This document shows, one piece after another, positions 34,983-44,695 of a stretch of DNA of 64,000 nt. The stretch lies in contig CAZKEF010000024.1 in assembly GCA_964551735.1 (NCBI GenBank), positions 20,833 through 84,832 on the forward strand, in the 5' to 3' direction. Within the stretch, counting starts at the first letter, position 1. Each line of letters starts with the position of its first letter. The notes under the pieces were generated by a model that saw nothing but the letters and a program-made list of their open reading frames with translations, did no database searches and had not been told where the DNA came from. The DNA comes from DAOUAT01 sp964551735 (GTDB lineage: Bacteria > Chloroflexota > Anaerolineae > CG2-30-64-16). Position numbers and translations under genes: made by a program.

Positions 34983-35483
34983 ATGGACGCCGTCCAAGCG
35001 ATTCGCAGGCGACGAAGTATTCGGCGATACACAAGCGATCCCGTGCCCAAGGCGGATCTGGAGACTATCGTGGATGCAGGCCGGTTGGCGGCAACAGGTT
35101 CCAACCGGCAGCCGTGGGAGTTCATTGTTGTCACCGATCGGGCCACCATCGAGCAGTTCACCGTGTCCGGCGCCTGGATCAAGATGGCCGCCGCAGTGAT
35201 CGTCCTGGTCATGGACCCCGCATCGCGCTGGTGGATCGAAGACGGTGCGGCCGCGATTGAGAATATGCTCCTGGCCGGTACAGCTTTGGGCTATGGGACG
35301 TGTTGGGTTGAAGGGGATGCCTTGCCGCGGGAGGCACAATTCCGAGACCTGTTGGGTGTGCCGGATGATAAGCGCATCATGGCGCTGATACCGGTGGGTG
35401 TGCCGGCAGAGGCGCCACAGGTGGAAAAGAAGTCTTTGCTTGACCTGCTGCATTGGGAGAAATACGGCGCTAAAGGCGCATAA
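34983..35483 (+). CDS. Nitroreductase family protein
   Basis: FMN-dependent NAD(P)H oxidoreductase of the nitroreductase fold, 166 residues. The N-terminus AIRRRRSIRRYTSDPVP is the classic FMN-phosphate-binding start, followed by AGRLAATGSNRQPWEF. The FMN ribityl contact GTCWVEGDA lies near residue 105. The short length places it with the small single-domain group acting on nitroaromatics or quinones. AGGAGG lies 7 bases before the ATG, and only 17 bases separate it from tpl, so co-expression is likely. The natural substrate is unknown. Confidence 0.9.
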   Translation: MDAVQAIRRRRSIRRYTSDPVPKADLETIVDAGRLAATGSNRQPWEFIVVTDRATIEQFTVSGAWIKMAAAVIVLVMDPASRWWIEDGAAAIENMLLAGTALGYGTCWVEGDALPREAQFRDLLGVPDDKRIMALIPVGVPAEAPQVEKKSLLDLLHWEKYGAKGA

Positions 35484-35497
35484 AAGAAGGTGTTCTT

Positions 35498-36178
35498 GTG
35501 TCCTCCGTCCCAGCAGGAGGTAGTGCCCTGCCTCCGTGGTTGTCCACCTTACGCTTGGCGCTGGCGCGACCATTGCCTGGCTTGCCGGCGCAGATGGGTA
35601 TGGCGCCCAGCCCACGGCCCGGCACCGAGCGCATCCTGGACCCGTTCCTGGATTGCCGTCGGGCCGGGGTGCTGGTGCTGCTCTATCCAGCGCCTGTAGG
35701 GCAGTTTTCCAAATTGCCCCGCGCGGATGACGAGGAGGTATGCCTGGTCCTCACCCGCCGCACCGACGCGGTGGACAACCACCGCGGCCAGATCTCCTTC
35801 CCCGGCGGCAGCATGGATCCGGGCGAGGATATCGTGGCGACCGCGCTGCGGGAGGCGCGCGAGGAGTTGGGCATTGACTCCGCCCGCGTCGAGGTGCTGG
35901 GCCAGCTTTCGCCACTCTATATCCCGCCCAGCGGCTTTTGCATTTACCCGGTGGTCGCGTGCACAGCCGAGCGGCCCTGCTTCATCCCCGCGCCCGATGA
36001 GGTGGCCGAGATATTGGAGACACCGCTGGCGCACCTGCTGGACCCGGCTACTCGCGAGGAGGAGGTCTGGCCGATCCGCGGGCAGCACGTGCGTGTGCCG
36101 TTCTACCGGGTCGGCCCGCACAAGGTCTGGGGCGCTACCGCGATGGTGTTGTGTGAGCTGTTGGTGCTGTTAGCGTAG
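35498..36178 (+). CDS. Nudix hydrolase, CoA pyrophosphatase-like
   Basis: Predicted to split CoA and related nucleoside diphosphates into 4'-phosphopantetheine and 3',5'-ADP. The 226-residue protein has the CoA-pyrophosphatase segment RGQISFPGG followed by the Nudix box GSMDPGEDIV...REAREELGID (residues about 100-128). An LTRRTDAVDNH stretch precedes it, as in the UPF0035 family. The start is GTG at 35498 with AAGAAGG upstream; a start some residues later is possible because the first 30 residues are poorly conserved. It lies 14 bases after the nitroreductase gene. A GTAGGGGC palindromic element follows its stop at 36205. Confidence 0.85.
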   Translation: MSSVPAGGSALPPWLSTLRLALARPLPGLPAQMGMAPSPRPGTERILDPFLDCRRAGVLVLLYPAPVGQFSKLPRADDEEVCLVLTRRTDAVDNHRGQISFPGGSMDPGEDIVATALREAREELGIDSARVEVLGQLSPLYIPPSGFCIYPVVACTAERPCFIPAPDEVAEILETPLAHLLDPATREEEVWPIRGQHVRVPFYRVGPHKVWGATAMVLCELLVLLA

Positions 36179-36204
36179 AAACCTGGTTCCTGCCCGGTTG
36201 ATTT

Positions 36205-36257
36205 GTAGGGGCGATCCCTTGCGGGTGCCTTGGGCAGGCGCGAGGCCATGCCCCTAC
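36205..36257. repeat. Dispersed GTAGGGGC palindromic element, copy 2
   Basis: A 53-base element with ends GTAGGGGC (36205-36212) and GCCCCTAC (36250-36257). Its first 14 bases equal those of the copy at 41558. It lies between the Nudix gene and the quinone reductase gene, and the AGGAGG of the latter follows 4 bases after it. Confidence 0.7.
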
Positions 36258-36275
36258 ATCAGGAGGTCTTTAGGA

Positions 36276-37244
36276 ATGAACGCAATCCGTTACCACGAAT
36301 TCGGCGGCCCCGAAGTCCTGAAGTTGGAGGAACTCCCCGTGCCGGCCCCCGGTCCCGGCCAGGCGTTGGTCAAGATCGCGGCCGCGGGGGTCAACTTCAT
36401 TGACATCTACCAGCGGTTGGGCTGGTACAAGGTCCCTCTGCCAGCCATCCCTGGCGGCGAGGGCGCGGGCGTGGTCGAGGCGGTCGGCCCAGGTGTGACC
36501 GGGGTCGCGGCCGGCGACCGCGCGGCCTGGTTCGGCGCGTCGGGCTGCTACGCCGACTACGCGCTGGTCCCCTCCGACAAGCTGGCCCCGCTGCCCGTTC
36601 CCCTGAGCTTCGAGCAGGGCGCCGCGGCCATGGTGCAGGGTGTGACCGCCTACGTGCTGAGCCACGTCACCTATCCGCTGAAGTCCGGCGACCGCTGCCT
36701 GGTGCATGCCGCGGCCGGCGGCGTCGGCCTGCTGCTATGCCAGATGGCGAAGGCGGCCGGTGCGACCGTCATCGGCACCACCTCCACACCGGAGAAGGCC
36801 GCGCTGGCGCGCGCCGCGGGCGCGGACGAGGTGATCCTTTACACGGAGCAGGACTTTCTGGAAGAGGTCAGGCGCATCACCGGCGGCGCGGGCGTCAACG
36901 TCGTTTACGATTCGGTGGGCAAGGATACCTTCGATCGCAGCCTGGAGTGCCTGGCGTCGCTGGGGATGCTGGTCAGCTTCGGGCAGTCCAGCGGCTTCCC
37001 GGCCCCGCTGGACATCCAACGCCTGGGCGGGATGCGCTCTGCGTTCGTCACCCGGCCCTCGGTGTTCGCCTACGTGCAGCAGCGGGAAAAGTACCTGGCC
37101 TACGCCCGCGCTGTGTTCGACCTGGCCGCGTCCGGCGCGCTCACGCTGCGCATCGGCGGCGCCTACCCGCTGGCCCAGGCCGCGGCCGCGCACATCGCGC
37201 TGGCGGGGCGGGGGACGACGGGGAAGCTGGTGTTGACGACGTGA
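36276..37244 (+). CDS. NADPH:quinone oxidoreductase, zeta-crystallin-like (MDR family)
   Basis: Predicted cytoplasmic reductase of quinones or enones using NADPH. The 322-residue protein starts MNAIRYHEFGGPEVLKLEEL, the characteristic start of zinc-free MDR quinone reductases. The nucleotide-binding motif is AAAGGVGLLLCQMAK near residue 150, and ATVIGTTSTPEKAALARAAG contains the residues that pick the NADP phosphate. No zinc-binding Cys set is present. ATG 36276 is chosen because AGGAGG lies 9 bases upstream; the frame opens further upstream inside the palindromic element. About 170 bases with a nested palindrome separate it from the next gene. Confidence 0.92.
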   Translation: MNAIRYHEFGGPEVLKLEELPVPAPGPGQALVKIAAAGVNFIDIYQRLGWYKVPLPAIPGGEGAGVVEAVGPGVTGVAAGDRAAWFGASGCYADYALVPSDKLAPLPVPLSFEQGAAAMVQGVTAYVLSHVTYPLKSGDRCLVHAAAGGVGLLLCQMAKAAGATVIGTTSTPEKAALARAAGADEVILYTEQDFLEEVRRITGGAGVNVVYDSVGKDTFDRSLECLASLGMLVSFGQSSGFPAPLDIQRLGGMRSAFVTRPSVFAYVQQREKYLAYARAVFDLAASGALTLRIGGAYPLAQAAAAHIALAGRGTTGKLVLTT

Positions 37245-37267
37245 AGAATCATCGGAAAGTAGCAGCC

Positions 37268-37383
37268 AGCATCCTGAGCGGAAAGCAGCGATAGCAGAGT
37301 GGAGTCGAAGGGTGCGGCTATCCGTGAAGACCGCCCCTTCGACTCCGGGCCGCGCACTGATGCGGCCTTCCGCTCAGGGTGCT
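37268..37383. repeat. Nested palindromic element with CCTGAGCGGAA and GTCGAAGGG arms
   Basis: Outer arms 37268-37283 and 37368-37383 match at 15 of 16 positions. Inner arms GGAGTCGAAGGG (37301-37312) and CCCTTCGACTCC (37335-37346) are perfect. It fills the gap between the quinone and flavin reductase genes. Traces of the same words occur at 13126 and near 32700. Confidence 0.7.
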
Positions 37384-37415
37384 CGTGATCCAAAAACAAC
37401 AACAAAGGACCCATC

Positions 37416-37934
37416 ATGACCCACAACTTCATCACCATCGCGCCCACCGCGCTGCGCGACAACCCCTTTCAGCTCATCGGTCGCGACTGGATGCTGGTAA
37501 CGGCCGGTGCTGCGGACGCGTTCAACACTATGACTGCGAGCTGGGGTGGGCTGGGCCACCTGTGGAACCGCGATGTCAGCTTCTGCTTCGTGCGGCCGCA
37601 GCGCCACACCTACGGCTTCATGGAGGCGGCGAGCTACTATACCCTGAGCTTTTATGACAAAGCGCACCGCGCGGCGCTGGAGTACTGCGGCAACCACTCG
37701 GGCCGCGAGGGCGACAAGGCCGCGGCCGCCGGCCTGACCCCCATCACCGATGAGGCCGGCGCGATCTACTTCGCACAAGCGCGGCTGGTGCTGGTCTGCC
37801 GCAAGCTGTACGGCGGTGACATCATCCGCTCGGCCTTCGCCGATCCCGCGGTGCCGGCGGAAGTCTATCCCAAGGGCGACTTCCACCGCATGTACGTGGG
37901 TGAGATCGTACGCTGTTTGATACGTGAGGAATAG
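37416..37934 (+). CDS. Flavin reductase-like (FMN-binding split barrel) protein
   Basis: A 172-residue protein of the flavin reductase/FMN-binding split-barrel family. The FMN-binding signature appears as FNTMTASWGGLGHLWNRD (residues about 37-54), and FVRPQRHTYGFMEAASYYTL follows. These proteins reduce free flavin or bind FMN in redox partners of monooxygenases. The stop is followed two bases later by the start of the aldo/keto reductase gene, whose ribosome site GAGGA overlaps this gene, so the two are translationally linked. The partner oxygenase, if any, is not in the window. Confidence 0.85.
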   Translation: MTHNFITIAPTALRDNPFQLIGRDWMLVTAGAADAFNTMTASWGGLGHLWNRDVSFCFVRPQRHTYGFMEAASYYTLSFYDKAHRAALEYCGNHSGREGDKAAAAGLTPITDEAGAIYFAQARLVLVCRKLYGGDIIRSAFADPAVPAEVYPKGDFHRMYVGEIVRCLIREE

Positions 37935-37935
37935 G

Positions 37936-39108
37936 ATGCAATATCGCACCTTCGGTAGATTGGATTGGCGGCCGTCCGCGCTGGGCTTCGGCGCGATGCG
38001 GCTGCCGGTGATCAACGGCGAACCCGGCCAGATTGACGAGCCCGAAGCGACCCGGATGGTGCGGGCCGCGATTGATGGCGGCGTCAATTACGTTGACACC
38101 GCCTACCCTTATCACCGCGGGACCAGCGAATCATTCCTGGGCCGCGCGTTGAAGGATGGCTACCGCGAGCGGGTCAAGCTGGCAACCAAGATGCCGTGTT
38201 GGCTGATTAAAGAACCGTCCGATTTCGACCGCTACCTGGACGAACAGCTGGCCCGGCTGGACACGCCGGCCATTGACTTCTACTTGCTCCACGGGCTGGG
38301 CGCTGAGCGTTGGCGCACGATGCGCGATCTCGGTGTGCTGGCCTGGGCCGAGCGCGCCCTGGCCGACGACCGGATCGGACACCTGGGGTTCTCGTTTCAC
38401 GACAGCTATGAGGTGTTCCAGGAGATCGTTGACGCGTACGACGGTTGGACTTTCTGCCAGATCCAGTACAACTATCTGGACGAAGAGCACCAGGCCGGCA
38501 CGCGCGGGCTGAAATATGCGGCGGACAAGGGGCTGGGTGTGGTAGTGATGGAACCGTTGCGGGGCGGGTTGCTGGCGGGCAACGCGGGTCAGCACCAGGG
38601 GCGGGGTGTCCCGGCCTCTATCCGGGCGCTGTGGGATACCGCCCCGGTCAAGCGCGACCCGGCTGAATGGGCGCTGCAATGGGTGTGGAACCACTCCGAG
38701 GTCTCGTTGATCCTCAGCGGCATGAGCACGCTGGCCCAGGTGCAGGAGAACCTCGCCAGCGCGTCTCGCTCAGCCTCCGGCCTTTTCACCGAAGAAGAGC
38801 TGGCCCTGGTGGCGCGCGTGCGCGATGAGTACCGCCGGCTGGCGCCCATCCCTTGCACCGACTGCAAATACTGCCAGCCGTGTCCCAACGGCGTCAACAT
38901 CCCCCGCGTCTTCGACATTTACAACCAGGCGATGATGTTCGACGCCCCAGAGCACGCGCGTTTCGTCTACGCCAACTGGGTGCCCGAGGCCGAGCGCGGG
39001 GATAAATGCCTGGCGTGCGGTGAGTGCGAGATCAAATGCCCGCAACACATCGCGATCATCGAGTGGCTGGAGACCGCGGACCGTTATCTGGCTTCGGGGG
39101 GTGTTTGA
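37936..39108 (+). CDS. Aldo/keto reductase with C-terminal two-[4Fe-4S] ferredoxin domain
   Basis: The 390-residue protein has an AKR barrel at residues 1-about 295 (MQYRTFGRLDWRPSALGFG; VDTAYPYHRGTSESFLGRAL with the catalytic Asp/Tyr; VVVMEPLRGG). A ferredoxin-like tail follows with CTDCKYCQPCPNGVNIPRVF and CLACGECEIKCPQHIAI, two sets of four cysteines for [4Fe-4S] clusters. Such proteins probably exchange electrons with ferredoxin rather than acting as plain NADPH reductases. ATG 37936 was chosen (MQYRTFG, GAGGA just upstream). The flavin reductase gene precedes it and the next gene starts four bases after its stop. Confidence 0.92.
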   Translation: MQYRTFGRLDWRPSALGFGAMRLPVINGEPGQIDEPEATRMVRAAIDGGVNYVDTAYPYHRGTSESFLGRALKDGYRERVKLATKMPCWLIKEPSDFDRYLDEQLARLDTPAIDFYLLHGLGAERWRTMRDLGVLAWAERALADDRIGHLGFSFHDSYEVFQEIVDAYDGWTFCQIQYNYLDEEHQAGTRGLKYAADKGLGVVVMEPLRGGLLAGNAGQHQGRGVPASIRALWDTAPVKRDPAEWALQWVWNHSEVSLILSGMSTLAQVQENLASASRSASGLFTEEELALVARVRDEYRRLAPIPCTDCKYCQPCPNGVNIPRVFDIYNQAMMFDAPEHARFVYANWVPEAERGDKCLACGECEIKCPQHIAIIEWLETADRYLASGGV

Positions 39109-39111
39109 CGT

Positions 39112-40797
39112 GTGAACCGACTGGAATTAGCCGAGGCATTCGCTAAAGCGCGGCGCCAGGCTGACCTGGAAGACCTGGTGGCGCGCCTGCGGGGCCGGGA
39201 CAACGATCTGTTGAATTACGACGAGGTGCGCCGGGCCTTGCGCGGCATGCCAGCCGCCGCTTCAGTGTTGGAGTTGATCCCTCTGACGGCTATTGTTGGG
39301 ACCGTGGGCCGGCAGGTCGATTTTACGCGCAGCTTCCTGCCGCGCAACGACGGCAACCAGGCCCGCTGGGGTGCCATCTATGCGCAGATGCTGGGTCTCG
39401 AAGGGCTGCCGCCGATCCAGGTGTTCCGCATCGGTGATGCCTATTTCGTGCAGGACGGCCATCACCGGGTCTCAGTGGCGCGACATCTCAACACTACCCA
39501 TATTGACGCCTATGTCACTCACGTGCAGACGCAGACAACCTTGACGGCTGACGCCAGCCTGACCGATGTGTATTTGCAGGGCGCACATGTCGAATTCCTG
39601 GCCGAAACCGGCCTGGATCCGCTCCGACCAGGACATAGTGTGACAGCCAGCAGCCCCGAAAGCTACGCGGCGCTCCGCAGGCATATCGCAGCGCACCGGC
39701 AAGGCATGCAGGTGCGCATGGGCCACGAGGTCGCGCTTGAGGAAGCAGTGGCGGATTGGTACGACAACGTTTATACGCCGGTGGTGGCCACTATCCGGGC
39801 GCAAGACCTGTTGCGTGACTTTCCGGGACGCACCGAAGCCGATCTTTATCTGTTGGCCTCCGGCTATCGCGCGTTTGAGGCCGCGGGTTTGGACTTCAGC
39901 GAGGCGGCTGAGCTTGCAGGCGCCCCACCACAAGGCAAGGTCCGGCGGCTGCCCGGCGAAGACATCCTGCCGGGCGAGTGGCGGCGGGAGCGGCTGTGGG
40001 GCGGCCGGCTAGGCGCCGCGCCCGACGACTTCCGGTTGTTTACAACCATACTGGTGCCGGTGACCGGCCAACCGGGGGGCTGGGCCGCGTTGCAAACCGC
40101 CCTCGACCTGGCCCAAAAGGAACGGGGCCGGGTGTTGGGCCTATACGTGCTGCGTAAGGCGTCGCCTGAAGGACAGGCCCGCGCGGCAGCCGTAAGAGCG
40201 GAGTTCGAGGAACGTTGCGCAGCGGCAGCTATCCCCGGCGCGCTTGCGGTGGAGACCGGCGACGTGGCCGAGCGCATCTGTGTGCGCTCGGCCTGGGCCG
40301 ATCTCACCATCATCAAGATGGCGTATCCGCCCTCCGCCCACCCCCTGGCCCGGCTTAGCTCCGGGTTCCGCACGCTGATCCGCGATGCCGATAGCCCCCT
40401 GCTGGTGCTGCCCGGCGAGGAGGTCCCGGCCTTGCACCGTGCCCTGGTGGCTTATGATGGCGAACGCCACTCCGAGCCGGCGCTGCTGGTTGCAGCTTAC
40501 TTGGCCCGGCGGTGGGGCGTTGCGTTGACCGTGTTTACGGTAGGGTCGCAAGGCCCAACATCCCAGACAATCCTGGACCGCGCGCGGCAGCGATTGGCGC
40601 AGCACAGCGTGGATGCCGAATTCGTGCACCGCAGCGGCCCTGTAGCTGAGACTGTCGTTGACACCGCGCAACGCCTGGAGTGCGACCTCATTATCACCGG
40701 CGGCTACGGCCGGCCGGTGCCGCTAGAGATGGCGTTGGGCAGCGCAGTGGATGAAATCCTGCGGACCTCCTGGCTGCCGACGCTAATCTGCCCATAG
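39112..40797 (+). CDS. Fusion of a ParB-like N-terminal domain with two universal stress protein domains
   Basis: The 561-residue protein has an N-terminal ParB/sulfiredoxin-fold-like region (about 50-140: TAIVGTVGRQVDFTRSFLP, then FVQDGHHRVSVARHL). A helical middle part follows to about residue 290. Then come two Usp domains: about 300-440 (TTILVPVTGQPGG) and 443-561 (ALVAYDGERHSEPALLV). Only the second Usp domain has the ATP-binding pattern G-2x-G-9x-GS (GGYG...LGS, about 527-540), so the first is probably non-binding. The start is GTG at 39112, three bases after the previous stop; a G-rich stretch serves as ribosome site. The combination suggests a nucleotide-sensing regulator, but its role is unknown. 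Confidence 0.82.
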   Translation: MNRLELAEAFAKARRQADLEDLVARLRGRDNDLLNYDEVRRALRGMPAAASVLELIPLTAIVGTVGRQVDFTRSFLPRNDGNQARWGAIYAQMLGLEGLPPIQVFRIGDAYFVQDGHHRVSVARHLNTTHIDAYVTHVQTQTTLTADASLTDVYLQGAHVEFLAETGLDPLRPGHSVTASSPESYAALRRHIAAHRQGMQVRMGHEVALEEAVADWYDNVYTPVVATIRAQDLLRDFPGRTEADLYLLASGYRAFEAAGLDFSEAAELAGAPPQGKVRRLPGEDILPGEWRRERLWGGRLGAAPDDFRLFTTILVPVTGQPGGWAALQTALDLAQKERGRVLGLYVLRKASPEGQARAAAVRAEFEERCAAAAIPGALAVETGDVAERICVRSAWADLTIIKMAYPPSAHPLARLSSGFRTLIRDADSPLLVLPGEEVPALHRALVAYDGERHSEPALLVAAYLARRWGVALTVFTVGSQGPTSQTILDRARQRLAQHSVDAEFVHRSGPVAETVVDTAQRLECDLIITGGYGRPVPLEMALGSAVDEILRTSWLPTLICP

Positions 40798-40805
40798 GGG
40801 GTAGC

Positions 40806-41561
40806 GTGGAACGCTTGATCCGAGAAGCCGCACGCCGCCTGGCACAGGTCAGACATGTGGTGGTGTTGACCGGCGCGGGCATCTCCAAAGAGTCCGGCAT
40901 CCCCACATTTCGTGAGGCGCAGGATGGCCTGTGGGCGCGCTATGACCCGATGCTCATGGCCTCGCGTGAGGGCTTCATGAGTAATCCGAAGCTGGTCTGG
41001 GAATGGTACGAGTACCGTTTCGGTATGGTGGAGGCCGCACAGCCCAACCCGGGGCATGTTGCCATCGCTGAGTTGGAACAACTCATCCCCTCGACGGCGG
41101 TGGTCACCCAGAATATTGACGGCCTGCACCAGGCAGCCGGCTCTCGCAACGTGTTCGAGTTGCACGGCAGCATCCGGCGGTATAAGTGCCTGAACGGCCG
41201 CCACGCCGGCTTCACCCGCGCCGACCTGGTCGGGCAGGAGAAGCCGCCGCGCTGCCCCCGCTGCGGCGATTTGCTGCGGCCTGATGTGGTGTGGTTCGGC
41301 GAGTATCTGCCGGAAGACGTGTTGGCGACATCCTATGCGCTGAGCGAACGATGCGACGCGATGCTGGTCGTGGGCACGTCGGGCGTGGTGCAGCCGGCCG
41401 CCTCGCTGCCGTATGTGGCGGCCCGCGTCGGCGCAACCGTCATTGACGTCAACCCTGACCGGGACGAGATCGCGCGTATGGCCGATATCTTCCTTCAGGG
41501 TACGGGGGGCACAGTACTGCCCACGTTAGTGGCCGCGTTGCGAGCGGCTCAACAGGCGTAG
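40806..41561 (+). CDS. Sir2-family NAD-dependent protein deacylase
   Basis: Sirtuins remove acyl groups from protein lysines using NAD. The 251-residue protein has the NAD-binding GAGISKESGIPTFR (about 22-35), the catalytic TQNIDGLHQAAGS and FELHGS (catalytic His), and VVWFGEYLPED. The zinc module is CPRC in the second half; the first half is CLNGRH, with one Cys and a nearby His instead of CxxC. The start is GTG at 40806 with GGGGG upstream; it begins 9 bases after the Usp gene and is likely in the same operon. The stop codon TAG lies within the palindromic element at 41558. Confidence 0.92.
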   Translation: MERLIREAARRLAQVRHVVVLTGAGISKESGIPTFREAQDGLWARYDPMLMASREGFMSNPKLVWEWYEYRFGMVEAAQPNPGHVAIAELEQLIPSTAVVTQNIDGLHQAAGSRNVFELHGSIRRYKCLNGRHAGFTRADLVGQEKPPRCPRCGDLLRPDVVWFGEYLPEDVLATSYALSERCDAMLVVGTSGVVQPAASLPYVAARVGATVIDVNPDRDEIARMADIFLQGTGGTVLPTLVAALRAAQQA

Positions 41562-41613
41562 GGGCGATCCCTGGCAGTCGCCCACTGGGGCAGGCGTAAT
41601 GCCATACCCCCAC
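41558..41613. repeat. Dispersed GTAGGGGC palindromic element, copy 3
   Basis: It starts GTAGGGGCGATCCCT at 41558, like the copy at 36205, and ends near 41613 with CCCCCAC, a degenerate right arm. The TAG in its first bases is the stop codon of the Sir2 gene. Confidence 0.65.
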
Positions 41614-41636
41614 TTAAGACAATCATGAGGTGGTCC

Positions 41637-43016
41637 ATGACAACAACTCTGGTCCGCAATGGAACACTGATCACCCCGGCCGGCGAGATGGCGGGCGACC
41701 TGCTGCTGGCCGGCGAACAGATCGGGGCACTCGGCCCTGGCCTGGCGGCCGAAGGCGTTGACCGCGTCGTGGACGCAGCCGGCTGCATCGTCTTTCCCGG
41801 CCTGGTAGACCCGCACACCCATATCGTACTCGATACCGGCATCTACAAGACGCCGGATGATTGGGAAGTCGGCACGCGCACCGCGGCCTGCGGCGGCGTC
41901 ACCACGGTGATCGATTTCGCCACCCAGTTTCCGGGCCAAGACGTGCGCCAGGCGCTGGCCGTGCGGCAGGCGGAGATCGGTGGGCTGGCCCAGATAGACT
42001 ACGGCCTGCACATGATGCTCACGGCTCTGCCGGAGACGGATGTCGAACTGGATGCCTGGATGGCCGACCTGCTGGCGGATGGCATCAACGCCGTGAAGGT
42101 CTATACCACCTATCGACCGAACTACTATCAGGATGACGCGGCGTTACTTCGTGTATTCAGCAGCGCGGCACGTCATGGTGTGGTCGTGATGATCCATTGC
42201 GAGAACGACGCTCTGGTGTCAGCGGCGCGTGCCCAGCTAGAAAAGGTGGGCAAGACCGGGCTGGCCTACCACGGCCAGGCGCGGCCCGCATTGGCCGAGG
42301 TCGAGGCGGCAAACCGGATGTTGTTCCTGGCCGATAGCCTGAAACCGCTTCGGCCATGCATCTACGTCGTTCATTGCTCTGTTTCCGGTACCGTGAATCA
42401 GGTTGCCGTGGCCAGGGATAGAGGCGTGGACGCGATTGCAGAGACCACTCCGCAGTATCTATTACTTGACGAAATGGTCTATGGCGGGAAAAATCCCCAA
42501 TGGGGTATCATGCAGCCTCCACTACGCGAAGTCAACGAAAAAATGCTATTATGGAATCAGATCGCCCAGGGCCTTGTTTCGACCATCGGAACTGACCATT
42601 GCGACTATACGATAAAACAAAAAAATAGTGCTACGGAATTTACCAAGACGCCCGGCGGCATCCCAGGTCTGGAAACCATGTTGCCGCTGTTGGCGACATA
42701 TGGCGTGGCTGCAGGCCGCGTTACCTGGTTGCGGCTGGCCGAGTTGTGCAGCACCAACCCGGCGCGCATCTTTGGGTTAGGGTGCAAGGGCGCGCTAGCC
42801 GTGGGACTGGACGCCGACGTAGTGGTCTACGATCCGCGTTCGGCCGGGAGGGTGCGCGCGGATCGATTGCACAACCTGGCCGGTTACACGCCTTACGAGG
42901 GGATGGCAACCCAGGGCGCGGTGCGCGATGTCTTTGTGCGTGGGCGCCAGTTGGTGTCCGAAGGCGAGTTCTTTCCTGCAGTGGGTTGGGGCCGCTTCGT
43001 GTGTGCCGGCAGATAG
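41637..43016 (+). CDS. Dihydropyrimidinase/hydantoinase-family amidohydrolase
   Basis: Predicted to open the ring of dihydrouracil, hydantoin or a related cyclic amide. The 459-residue protein carries GLVDPHTHIVLDTG (metal-binding HxH, about residue 60), the strand INAVKVYTTYR whose lysine is the carbamylated metal bridge (about 150), VVMIHCEND (about 185), IYVVHCSVSG (about 240) and GTDHCDYT with the metal Asp (about 320). The C-terminal half follows the dihydropyrimidinase pattern rather than dihydroorotase. ATG 41637 is chosen over 41625 because GAGGTGG lies just upstream. About 42445-42650 is clearly richer in A and T than its surroundings. Phenylhydantoinase or allantoinase activity cannot be excluded. 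Confidence 0.87.
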   Translation: MTTTLVRNGTLITPAGEMAGDLLLAGEQIGALGPGLAAEGVDRVVDAAGCIVFPGLVDPHTHIVLDTGIYKTPDDWEVGTRTAACGGVTTVIDFATQFPGQDVRQALAVRQAEIGGLAQIDYGLHMMLTALPETDVELDAWMADLLADGINAVKVYTTYRPNYYQDDAALLRVFSSAARHGVVVMIHCENDALVSAARAQLEKVGKTGLAYHGQARPALAEVEAANRMLFLADSLKPLRPCIYVVHCSVSGTVNQVAVARDRGVDAIAETTPQYLLLDEMVYGGKNPQWGIMQPPLREVNEKMLLWNQIAQGLVSTIGTDHCDYTIKQKNSATEFTKTPGGIPGLETMLPLLATYGVAAGRVTWLRLAELCSTNPARIFGLGCKGALAVGLDADVVVYDPRSAGRVRADRLHNLAGYTPYEGMATQGAVRDVFVRGRQLVSEGEFFPAVGWGRFVCAGR

Positions 43017-43018
43017 AA

Positions 43019-43057
43019 ACAGGCACTCCGTCGATCTGAAACCGGCGGAGTGCCTGT
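43019..43057. terminator. Hairpin between convergent dihydropyrimidinase and gatB genes
   Basis: A 12-bp perfect inverted repeat (43019-43030 and 43046-43057, 15-base loop) starts 3 bases after the dihydropyrimidinase stop. There is no long T-run; its place between convergent genes suggests a bidirectional terminator. Confidence 0.55.
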
Positions 43058-43102
43058 AACTGATGATTGACCTGATGATTTCTTCGACGATTCGCTCCAA
43101 GC

Positions 43103-44635
<1,533 letters not shown>

Positions 44636-44695
44636 AACTTACTCGTTGAGCACCACAGGATCCTGAAGATCATGGCGCGGATAAGTGAATTGACG

